From positions 1 through 60,397 of the forward strand of contig NZ_CP081159.1 of the NCBI RefSeq assembly GCF_025141175.1: a stretch of 60,397 nucleotides of DNA, read 5' to 3'. The position numbers and the translations under genes are program-made. Under the pieces are notes generated by a model. That model was not told the DNA's origin. It saw only the letters and a program-made list of their open reading frames with translations, and searched no databases. This DNA comes from Jannaschia sp. M317 (GTDB lineage: Bacteria; Pseudomonadota; Alphaproteobacteria; Rhodobacterales; Rhodobacteraceae). Shown here piece after piece: positions 55,401 through 60,397 of this stretch. Position 1 is the first letter of the stretch. The number at the start of each line of letters is the position of its first letter.

Positions 55401-55632
55401 CGTGCTGGAGGTGCCCGCCGACCGGGCGGCGACCGATGTGCTGGCAGAGGCCGGGGTGTCGGTGGATGTGAAATGCAGCGACGGGATCTGCGGCGTCTGC
55501 AAATGCACCGTCCTTTCGGGCGCGGTCGAGCATCGCGATTTCGTCCTGTCCAGGGCACAGCGGCAGGACACCATGATCCTGTGCCAATCCCGCGCCTCGG
55601 CACCGGGCGCAGAGATCGAGATCGACCTGTGA
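52423..55632 (+). CDS. Self-sufficient reductive dehalogenase (RdhA fused to flavin/NAD/[2Fe-2S] reductase)
   Basis: A 1069-residue cytoplasmic enzyme; no Tat signal, unlike respiratory dehalogenases. Residues 1-280 are a B12-domain-like copy, 380-560 the cobalamin-binding part. Y426 and K494 lie where the proposed proton-donor pair is found in catabolic RdhA, and R556 is nearby. Two [4Fe-4S] sites follow: C558, C561, C564, C568 (CEACNKCARECP) and C594, C607, C610, C614. The C-terminal reductase (about 690-1069) has RQYSMSG (flavin), MGGGIGITPM (NAD) and a [2Fe-2S] site CSDGICGVCKC ... LC. This matches BhbA-type enzymes that remove halogens from hydroxylated aromatics with NAD(P)H. RBS GAGGA before ATG 52423. 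Needs cobalamin; no corrinoid genes are in the window. Confidence 0.94.
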   Translation: MTKRFFSTADRPLHLGPYPSERLARQAMLPDLTRVPVAAALRFDRPADPRSIVNAMREHQAMLDAIRDGLVNGIVAEAPTDPQARADHLKAFGYFADAAAVGICRLPDAALLPQSHANPDVARLAQDLKTRQTKTFASGIDVIMADLKESMEAPPSGIGGHTHALVFLYENPRDPAPGEVGCDWIGAAQAHRAGLLAAETAVVLANYLRVLGHDARGHTVSSSDVDLGRLAVAAGLATVEDGALTHPYIGTRFGLAAVTTTFDMACDLPLRPLPDQPREAFGLSWRLGRGTQKSAGNAQPYRGRRFVDGAHPFERLKRVDSPTTYIDAPNVARVPKRADLFARVQFGDMGKPVQDAAKGGHYVRKAAPSMAQRRALGAFVLLQDGEPAPERVPMDPQAAADLVKATSYWLGADAVGISACPEWSWYSHDARGEVIDPPHDQAISMIVDQGYETMEGSSGDDWIAVAQSMRAYLRFSLIGGVVARQIRNLGYSAKAHTVMDGEVLQPPLLLLSGLGEVSRIGEVILNPYLGPRLKSGAVTTDLPMAHDKPIDFGLQRFCEACNKCARECPSGAITAGPKLMFNGYEIWKSDSQKCATYRITTPGGAMCGRCMKTCPWNLEGIFAEAPFRWAAMNVPQLAPALARLDDAVGNGSLNPVKKWWWDLEIEEDGGYRPTRKPVNARSLQRDLNLRYEDQTLAVYPAPLAPHPWPYPHPMDREAGIEAYQAMITAEEYRDRLARGDDSHLHRYTAAGESPVIQVRVAKVEAMAEGVTKYEFAALDGSDLPPWQAGAHLDIVVAPEFLRQYSMSGDPADRSRYQIGVLREDAGRGGSKLLHRIFAEGRRVFVSRPINHFPLDPTATRSVLMGGGIGITPMIAMAHELHAAGRDFVLHYSGRSRATMGYLPDLAAMPWAGRVQLHISDEGSRLDLDRAFDGAQPGWHVYTCGAERYMTAVLEAAARAGIPEDARHLEYFSVPDLPDYENRPFRLKLARSGRVLEVPADRAATDVLAEAGVSVDVKCSDGICGVCKCTVLSGAVEHRDFVLSRAQRQDTMILCQSRASAPGAEIEIDL

Positions 55633-55642
55633 TGCGCCCGCA

Positions 55643-56542
55643 TCACCTGCTCAGTACAGGTACCCCCCGCAGCCGGTCACGCGCGAAATCAAGGAAGCAG
55701 CGCAGTTTGGCGGTGACGCGGCGCCCCTCCTGGTGGACCAGATGCACCGGCAGCAGTTCGGGTTCGAACGGTTCCAGCACGGTTTGCAGGCTTCCGGACT
55801 GCAGGTTGGGACCGATCTGATAGGACAGAACCCGCGTCAGCCCCCAACCCGCCTGCGCAAGTGCCAGCCCCGCACCCACGTTGGACACGCGTAGCCGCGG
55901 CTTCAAGCGGACAACCTGATCGCGGTCCTTGCCGAACCGCCATTCGGTATTGGGGCTGATCCCTGAAACAGAGATGATCTTGTGGGACTGCAGGTCCTGA
56001 GGCGTCTTTGGCACGCCGTTGGCCTTCAGGTATGCGGGCGAGGCACAGACGACGCGGCGCACATATCCGATCCGCACCGCCATCAACCCCGTGGGCGGCA
56101 GGTCCCCGATGCGCACCGCGACGTCGATCCCTTCTTCGACAAGATTCACGACCCGGTCGACCGTCAACAGGTCCGCCGAAACATCCGGGTAGGTGTCCAG
56201 AAAGTCGGCCAGGACGGGGGCCACGTGGATACGCCCGAATTCGACCGGGGCCGTGATCCGCAACAGCCCGGTCGGCCGCGCCGCGCCCCCCGAGGCCAGA
56301 TCGTCCGCCGCCTGCAGATCGGCGAGAATGCTGCGCACTTCTTCCAGGTAGGTCTGCCCGACATCGGTCAGCCGCACGACCCGCGTGGTGCGGGTGAACA
56401 GGCGGGCCCCCAGCCGTTCCTCCAGCTCGTTGATGCCGCGCGTGACCGACGGCGCGCTGAGCCCCGTGGCCCGCCCGCCCGCTGCAAAGCTGCCTGCTTC
56501 GGCGACGGCGGTGAAGACCTCCAACAGTTGAATCCGGTCCAT
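55643..56542 (-). CDS. LysR-family transcriptional regulator
   Basis: A 299-residue regulator. N-terminal winged helix (IQLLEVFTAVAEAGSFAAGGRATGLSAPSVTRGINELEERLGARLFTRTTRVVRLT) then a substrate-binding domain. It is convergent with the dehalogenase gene (10 nt between stops) and divergent from the DUF1348/GST operon, which it probably controls through the repeats at 56559-56610. Confidence 0.92.
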   Translation of the reverse strand: MDRIQLLEVFTAVAEAGSFAAGGRATGLSAPSVTRGINELEERLGARLFTRTTRVVRLTDVGQTYLEEVRSILADLQAADDLASGGAARPTGLLRITAPVEFGRIHVAPVLADFLDTYPDVSADLLTVDRVVNLVEEGIDVAVRIGDLPPTGLMAVRIGYVRRVVCASPAYLKANGVPKTPQDLQSHKIISVSGISPNTEWRFGKDRDQVVRLKPRLRVSNVGAGLALAQAGWGLTRVLSYQIGPNLQSGSLQTVLEPFEPELLPVHLVHQEGRRVTAKLRCFLDFARDRLRGVPVLSR

Positions 56543-56558
56543 GGTGGTGGGCCTATTA

Positions 56559-56610
56559 TTTTGCCATGCAAAAGAGTGACTTTCGAAATGGCGTTATTCT
56601 TTCGAGATGG
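56559..56610. promoter_or_regulatory. Control region between the LysR gene and the DUF1348 operon
   Basis: TTTTGC-CAT-GCAAAA (56559-56573) is a perfect inverted repeat. CTTTCGAAATGG (56580-56591) and CTTTCGAGATGG (56599-56610) are a direct repeat with 19-bp spacing. Both are plausible LysR binding sites in the 114-bp divergent gap. Confidence 0.6.
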
Positions 56611-56656
56611 CAAGTGAATTACCTAGGGTCCAACGCAGACAAAAGGACCACAGCCC

Positions 56657-57133
56657 ATGACAGCCGAAGCCCCCCGTCCCCCACTTCCGCCCTTCTCCGA
56701 GGCGACGGCCCGCGAAAAGGTGCGCCTTGCCGAAGATGGTTGGAACGGGCGCAACCCCGAGAAAGTCGCGCTGGCCTATACGCCCGACAGCAAGTGGCGC
56801 AACCGCGCCGAGTTTCCGCAGGGCCGCAAGGAGATCGCCGAATTCCTGACCCGCAAGTGGAACAAGGAACTGGACTATCGCCTGATCAAGGAACTCTGGG
56901 CCTATACCGGCAACCGCATCGCCGTGCGCTATGCCTATGAATACCACGACGACAGCGGCAACTGGTTCCGTGCCTATGGCAACGAGAACTGGGAATTTGA
57001 CGAAAACGGCCTGATGGCCAACCGCCACGCCTCTATCAACGAGGCGCCCATCGCCGAAGCGGACCGCAAGTTTCACTGGCCCCTTGGCCGCCGCCCCGAC
57101 GATCACCCCGGCCTGAGCGATCTCGGCCTCTGA
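56657..57133 (+). CDS. DUF1348 (NTF2/SnoaL-like) family protein
   Basis: A 158-residue protein of the nuclear transport factor 2-like fold: [57 protein letters not shown], then [35 protein letters not shown]. The family has no firmly assigned reaction; members often sit with LysR regulators, GSTs and flavin enzymes. First gene of a four-gene unit; RBS AAAAGGA. Confidence 0.9.
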   Translation: MTAEAPRPPLPPFSEATAREKVRLAEDGWNGRNPEKVALAYTPDSKWRNRAEFPQGRKEIAEFLTRKWNKELDYRLIKELWAYTGNRIAVRYAYEYHDDSGNWFRAYGNENWEFDENGLMANRHASINEAPIAEADRKFHWPLGRRPDDHPGLSDLGL

Positions 57134-57166
57134 CCTTCCTCCTCCTCTCCTGTCTGGACATCTGAA

Positions 57167-57793
57167 ATGACCACTCCGATCAAACTCTACCGCAATCCGA
57201 AATCCGGCCACTGTCACCGTGTCGAGCTGATGCTGGCCTTTCTGGGCCTGCCCTACGAGACCATCGACCTCGACATGGCCAACGGCGCGCACAAGGCGCC
57301 GGAGTACCTGAAGATCAGCCCCTTTGGCCTGGTCCCTGCGATTGACGACGGCGGCTATACCCTGGCCGACAGCAACGCGATCCTGACCTACCTGGTGCAG
57401 GCCTACGCCAAGGACTCCGGTTGGATGCCCGAGGATGCAAAAGACGCCGCCGAAGTGCAGCGTTGGCTGACCGTGGCCGCCGACAACATCTATGCCGGGC
57501 CCTGTGCCGCGCGTCTGGTCAAGGTGTTCGGCACCGGCCACGATCACGCCGCAGCCGTGGCCAAGGCACATGATCTGTTCAAAGTGATGGAGGCGCATCT
57601 GGCGGGCCGCGACTGGCTGGCCACCGAGACGATCACCATCGCGGATGTCGCGGGCTACAGCTATATCGCCCACGCCCCCGAGGGCGGCGTCGATCTGGCA
57701 CCCTATCCGAATGTCCGCGCCTGGCTGGCACGGGTCGAGGCGCAGCCGAACTTCGTTGCCATGGCCGCCTCTCCGATCCCGGAACTGGCCTGA
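57167..57793 (+). CDS. Glutathione S-transferase family protein
   Basis: A 208-residue protein. Thioredoxin-like N domain (IKLYRNPKSGHCHRVELMLAFLGLPYETIDLDMANGAHKAPEYLKISPFGLVPAIDDGGYTLADSNAILTYL) with the conserved cis-Pro (LVPA) and the glutathione-binding DSNAI motif, then an all-helical C domain. A Ser/Cys at SGHCHR may be catalytic. It lies 33 nt after the DUF1348 gene. Substrate is unknown; detoxification of an electrophile is a fair guess. Confidence 0.92.
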   Translation: MTTPIKLYRNPKSGHCHRVELMLAFLGLPYETIDLDMANGAHKAPEYLKISPFGLVPAIDDGGYTLADSNAILTYLVQAYAKDSGWMPEDAKDAAEVQRWLTVAADNIYAGPCAARLVKVFGTGHDHAAAVAKAHDLFKVMEAHLAGRDWLATETITIADVAGYSYIAHAPEGGVDLAPYPNVRAWLARVEAQPNFVAMAASPIPELA

Positions 57794-57846
57794 GCCATCA
57801 CGCGCCGGGGCCTGGACCCCGGCGCGTCCTTTCAAGGAGCCCCACC

Positions 57847-59478
57847 ATGTCCGCTACCGACCTCATCAATCCCTTCCACGAAGGGGAACGCGCCGCGCAG
57901 GACCGCGCAGGCGTCGGCAATGTGGCCGAATGGGCGGGTGGGTTCATCCGTGATTACCTGCCCGAACAGCATCGCGCCTTTCACACCTCGCTGCCATTTC
58001 TGGTGGTGTCCGGTGGCGACGCTGCGGGCCGCACCTGGATCACGCTGGTCGAAGGGCCGGACGGCTACGCGACCTCGCCCGATCCGCGCCGCGTTCAGCT
58101 TGACGCGCAACTGGGTCCGGATGACCCGCTTGCCCTGGCCTTTGCAGGCGGCACCGATATCGGTGTGCTGGGCATCGAGCTGGCCACCCGCCGCCGCAAT
58201 CGGTTCAGCGGTCATGTCAGATCCGCAGGCGCGGGCTATGCCATCGACATCCGGCAGACCTTTGGCAATTGCCCCCAGTACATCCATGAACGCGCCTGGA
58301 CGCGGGTCGACACGGTGCCGGGCACCGCCGCGCAGTCCGCCGCGCTGACCGCCGATCAAACCGCGCGCATCACCGCCGCCGACACTATGTTCATAGGCTC
58401 GGGCCACCAGGGCGAGGCGGGCGCGGCGTCCAACGGCTATGACGCGTCGCACCGAGGTGGCGCGCCCGGGTTCGTGTGCGTGGTGGACGCCACGCATCTG
58501 CAGATCCCCGATTACGCCGGGAACAACTTTTTCAACACCATCGGCAACCTGGTGTCCGACCCGCACATCGGCCTGTTGTTCATCGACTTCGAGACGGGCG
58601 GCCTGTTGCATGTCTCGGGTAGGGCTACCATTGATTGGGATCCGAAAGGGGCCCACGATGACGACGCCTGGCGCATGATCAACGTGGAGATCGACGCGGT
58701 TGTGGACCGGCCTTCCGCCGTCTCGCTTCGCTGGGCCAAGCAGGACCACCTGTCGCGGCGGCTGAAGCTGGCCAAGCGCGTACAGGAAAGCGCCGACATC
58801 ACCTCGTTCTATTTCGTACCCGCCGATGGCCGTCCGCTGGAGCCGTTCGAGGCCGGTCAACACCTGCCCATCGAGGTGCAGATCCCCGGTCAGAAAGGCA
58901 CCACCAAGCGCAGCTATTCCCTGTCCGGCCCGCCAGAGGACCGGCGGTTCTACCGCATCAGCGTCAAGCGCGAGGACAAGGGGCTGGTGTCCCGTTTCCT
59001 GCACGATCATCTGCGCGAAGGCAGCCTGATCGAGGCGCAGGCCCCCTCGGGCGATTTCGTGATACCTTGCTCGAACTGCCCGCTCGTTCTGGTCAGCGCG
59101 GGCGTGGGCCTGACGCCGATGCTGTCGATGCTCCATGCCTCTGCCGATCACGAACGGCCGGTGTGGTATGTCCATGGCACCCGCAGCGGTGGCGACCATG
59201 CGTTGCGCCGCGAAGTGGCCGGGCTGGTATCCGCCAACCCCCGCGCCGCGCAGCACATCGCCTACAGCCGCCCCAAGGACGACGACATTCGGGGCCGCCA
59301 CTACCATTCCGAAGGTCGGATCACGGCGGACACCCTTTTGGGCCTGCAGGCCGGATCGCAGGCCCACTACATGCTTTGCGGTCCTGCCGCCTTTCTGGCC
59401 GATATCCGGAACGGCCTGGAGGCCAGGGGCGTCGCCCCGGAGCAGATCCATTTCGAAACGTTTGGGCCGACCGGATGA
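57847..59478 (+). CDS. PNPOx-like domain fused to a flavin/NAD oxidoreductase
   Basis: A 543-residue protein. Residues about 1-300 form a pyridoxamine-phosphate-oxidase-like split barrel (HTSLPFLVVSGGDAAGRTWITLVEG, then GAPGFVCVVDATHLQIPDYAGNNFFNTIGNLVSDPHIGLLFIDFE). The FNR-type module from about 320 has RSYSLSG (FAD), SAGVGLTPMLSML and YMLCGPAAF (NAD(P)). Many relatives carry a C-terminal [2Fe-2S] ferredoxin domain of about 100 residues; here the protein ends at HFETFGPTG and lacks it. RBS AAGGAG. Its stop overlaps the next small gene by 4 nt. Confidence 0.9.
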   Translation: MSATDLINPFHEGERAAQDRAGVGNVAEWAGGFIRDYLPEQHRAFHTSLPFLVVSGGDAAGRTWITLVEGPDGYATSPDPRRVQLDAQLGPDDPLALAFAGGTDIGVLGIELATRRRNRFSGHVRSAGAGYAIDIRQTFGNCPQYIHERAWTRVDTVPGTAAQSAALTADQTARITAADTMFIGSGHQGEAGAASNGYDASHRGGAPGFVCVVDATHLQIPDYAGNNFFNTIGNLVSDPHIGLLFIDFETGGLLHVSGRATIDWDPKGAHDDDAWRMINVEIDAVVDRPSAVSLRWAKQDHLSRRLKLAKRVQESADITSFYFVPADGRPLEPFEAGQHLPIEVQIPGQKGTTKRSYSLSGPPEDRRFYRISVKREDKGLVSRFLHDHLREGSLIEAQAPSGDFVIPCSNCPLVLVSAGVGLTPMLSMLHASADHERPVWYVHGTRSGGDHALRREVAGLVSANPRAAQHIAYSRPKDDDIRGRHYHSEGRITADTLLGLQAGSQAHYMLCGPAAFLADIRNGLEARGVAPEQIHFETFGPTG

Positions 59479-59645
59479 CAGAGACCGCCAAACAGACCGG
59501 GGTCGAAGCGACCGTCGCGCATCTGCGTGAAACAATCGCTGACAGGGATGCGGAAATTGCGCGCCTGAAAGCGGAACTTGCCGAGGCGCAAAAGCAGATC
59601 CCCTGGGTCAGCGATGCCTGCGGCGACGATTTGTGGGACCTGTAG
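59475..59645 (+). CDS. 56-residue coiled-coil protein
   Basis: Starts at the ATG in the ATGA overlap with the oxidoreductase stop, so it is translationally coupled. Residues about 14-43 form a heptad-rich helix (VAHLRETIADRDAEIARL, then KAELAEAQKQ); the tail IPWVSDACGDDLWDL is hydrophobic/acidic with one Cys. It sits where the missing ferredoxin domain of the upstream protein would be encoded, but shows no FeS motif. Function unknown; a small partner or oligomerisation factor is possible. Confidence 0.65.
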   Translation: MTETAKQTGVEATVAHLRETIADRDAEIARLKAELAEAQKQIPWVSDACGDDLWDL

Positions 59646-59701
59646 GCGGGTTGCGCGGCGTGGTCGGTCTTGTCCGGGGGATCAAGGGTGCCGCGCGACC
59701 G

Positions 59702-59718
59702 TGTGATCCGGCGGATCA
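59702..59718. repeat. Palindrome after the coiled-coil gene
   Basis: GTGATCCG and CGGATCAC are perfect 8-bp arms around a single G. It lies 56 nt after the coiled-coil stop and 37 nt before the terminator; it may be part of termination or a protein-binding site. Confidence 0.4.
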
Positions 59719-59754
59719 CCAACCGGGAAACAGCAGAAACGCCGTGCAATAGCC

Positions 59755-59787
59755 TGATCCGCCCGGCGACAACGACGCCGGGCGGAT
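59755..59787. terminator. Bidirectional terminator between convergent units
   Basis: GATCCGCCCGGCG and CGCCGGGCGGATC are perfect 13-bp arms with a 7-nt loop. It separates the plus-strand oxidoreductase/coiled-coil genes from the minus-strand ferredoxin, the last gene of the Mo-enzyme unit. Confidence 0.85.
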
Positions 59788-59802
59788 CGTCGTGTTCGGG
59801 CC

Positions 59803-60087
59803 TCAGCTCGGCGCGGCCAGAGGTGCCTGTTTGGTGCGGATCACCGGCAAGGTCGGAGCCATTTCGGCGTTGCGCGCGATCCAGATCTCCTCGTCGGTGT
59901 CCTCCAGATCCATGTCTTCCTGAATGGCCGATACCGGGCACAGCGGTGCACAAGCGCCGCAGTCGATGCAGGCCGCCGGGTCAATATAGAGCCGGTCCTC
60001 GGCCCCGTGGAAACAGGCCACGGGGCAGACCTCGACACAGTCCGTATAGCGGCAGCCGGTGCAGTTGGAATTGACGACAAATGCCAT
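59803..60087 (-). CDS. fdxA: 7Fe ferredoxin ([3Fe-4S]/[4Fe-4S], FdxA type)
   Basis: A 94-residue electron carrier. The first motif C9-x2-C12-x4-C17-x3-C21-P and the second C40-x2-C43-x2-C46-x3-C50-P match the 7Fe ferredoxins of the Azotobacter FdI class (AFVV..NC..C.YTDCVEVCP). The start has AAGGAG upstream and is 17 nt from the Mo oxidoreductase stop, so it is the electron partner of that enzyme and of FprA. Confidence 0.94.
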   Translation of the reverse strand: MAFVVNSNCTGCRYTDCVEVCPVACFHGAEDRLYIDPAACIDCGACAPLCPVSAIQEDMDLEDTDEEIWIARNAEMAPTLPVIRTKQAPLAAPS

Positions 60088-60104
60088 AGCGGTTTTCTCC
60101 TTCT

Positions 60105-60397
60105 TCAGCCGAGGCTGATTTTCTGAACCTCGACGAGGTTGTCGGAATAGGTCGGTGCCCGCCCCAGATCGGCGGAGCGCGACGCGCTGATCGCATTCAC
60201 CGAAGATCCTTTGCGCGCATCATTGGCCCAGTGGCCCAGATAGCTGACCACGACGCCGGCGATCGTGTCGTCTGACACCATCGCATCGCCGTCGAACCGG
60301 CCCCGGTCGTTGAAGACCGACACGGCGTCGCCTTCTGCGATGCCCCGCGCCTCGGCGTCTTTCGGATGGATGATGACCACCGGCAGACCCTCGCGGC
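60105..60397 (-). CDS. Molybdopterin oxidoreductase, C-terminal part (joins base 1)
   Basis: This is the last 97 residues of the Mo enzyme that begins at 1839. The reading frame is open up to the window end and fits the frame leaving base 1 exactly. The joined sequence reads FLNSQYANERKQ then RRREGLPVVIIHPKDAEARG. This is the molydopterin-dinucleotide-binding beta-barrel: the IHPKDA..GI..GD.V.VFNDRG pattern lies at 60290-60385. A stand-alone start at the GTG inside this segment is unlikely, because such a protein would be only a fragment of a known domain. The stop is 17 nt upstream of the ferredoxin start, so the two genes form one unit. Confidence 0.88.
   Translation of the reverse strand, partial: REGLPVVIIHPKDAEARGIAEGDAVSVFNDRGRFDGDAMVSDDTIAGVVVSYLGHWANDARKGSSVNAISASRSADLGRAPTYSDNLVEVQKISLG

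Noticed and set aside
52423..55632. Respiratory (membrane-linked) reductive dehalogenase
   Set aside because: No Tat signal, no rdhB anchor gene, and a fused NAD(P)H reductase domain, all pointing to a cytoplasmic catabolic type.

Overview
The window looks like a complete circular plasmid (about 60.4 kb, GC-rich) from an alphaproteobacterium, most likely a marine Rhodobacteraceae (Roseobacter group). Two things support this. First, the two window ends fall inside one gene. Joining base 60397 to base 1 on the minus strand keeps the reading frame and rebuilds the C-terminal domain of a molybdopterin oxidoreductase (...FLNSQYAN...RRREG...IHPKDA...). Second, at 37.1-40.6 kb there is one replication/partition module: a DnaA_N-like replication initiator divergent from parA-parB, with a cluster of palindromes (candidate parS) behind parB. 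I see no transposase, integrase, relaxase, conjugation gene, tRNA, rRNA or CRISPR array. Long antisense reading frames are a GC-bias artefact and are not annotated.

Layout. (A) 9.4 kb down through the origin of numbering to 59.8 kb, minus strand: a nine-gene unit coding for a cupin, an FprA-type ferredoxin-NADP reductase, a Tat-exported solute-binding protein, two permeases, two ABC ATPases, a cytoplasmic Mo/FeS oxidoreductase and a 7Fe ferredoxin. A MocR-type regulator is divergent from it. The unit reads as uptake plus a ferredoxin-linked Mo-enzyme reaction on an unknown substrate. Two genes in it (last ATPase and Mo enzyme) carry single-base frameshifts in this sequence. (B) 11.4-30.3 kb: catabolic genes. 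On the minus strand lie TRAP dctPQM, an enoyl-CoA hydratase, an IclR regulator, a CaiB-type CoA transferase and an AldA-like dehydrogenase. Divergent from these are a leaderless SBP-like protein, an SDR, an L-idonate-dehydrogenase-like enzyme and an EEP hydrolase. Then come a gamma-butyrobetaine-hydroxylase-like dioxygenase, a cupin, a ribose-type ABC importer, a BKACE enzyme and an SDR. A shared operator-like sequence precedes three of these transcription units and suggests one regulon. (C) 30.3-37.1 kb: LacI regulator with operator, TIM-barrel isomerase, Gfo/Idh/MocA dehydrogenase and a second ribose-type ABC importer. (D) 37.1-40.6 kb: plasmid maintenance.

(E) 40.6-51.7 kb: quaternary amine block. 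It holds betI (with a 28-bp operator), betC, betB, a 76-residue membrane protein and betA, which convert choline-O-sulfate to glycine betaine. A homocysteine methyltransferase-like gene follows, then a DedA protein, a small membrane protein, and proXWV for betaine/choline uptake. (F) 51.9-55.6 kb: a MarR regulator divergent from a 1069-residue self-sufficient reductive dehalogenase (cobalamin/2x[4Fe-4S] half fused to a flavin/NAD/[2Fe-2S] reductase). (G) 55.6-59.6 kb: a LysR regulator divergent from a DUF1348 protein, a glutathione transferase-like protein, a PNPOx-flavin reductase fusion and a 56-residue coiled-coil protein.

Taken together, the plasmid is an accessory catabolic and osmolyte replicon. 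It carries three independent NAD(P)H-flavin-(FeS) redox modules and five importers plus one TRAP transporter set. The least described parts are the Mo-enzyme/ABC unit split by the window ends and the IclR-site regulon; the reductive dehalogenase is recognisable but uncommon.
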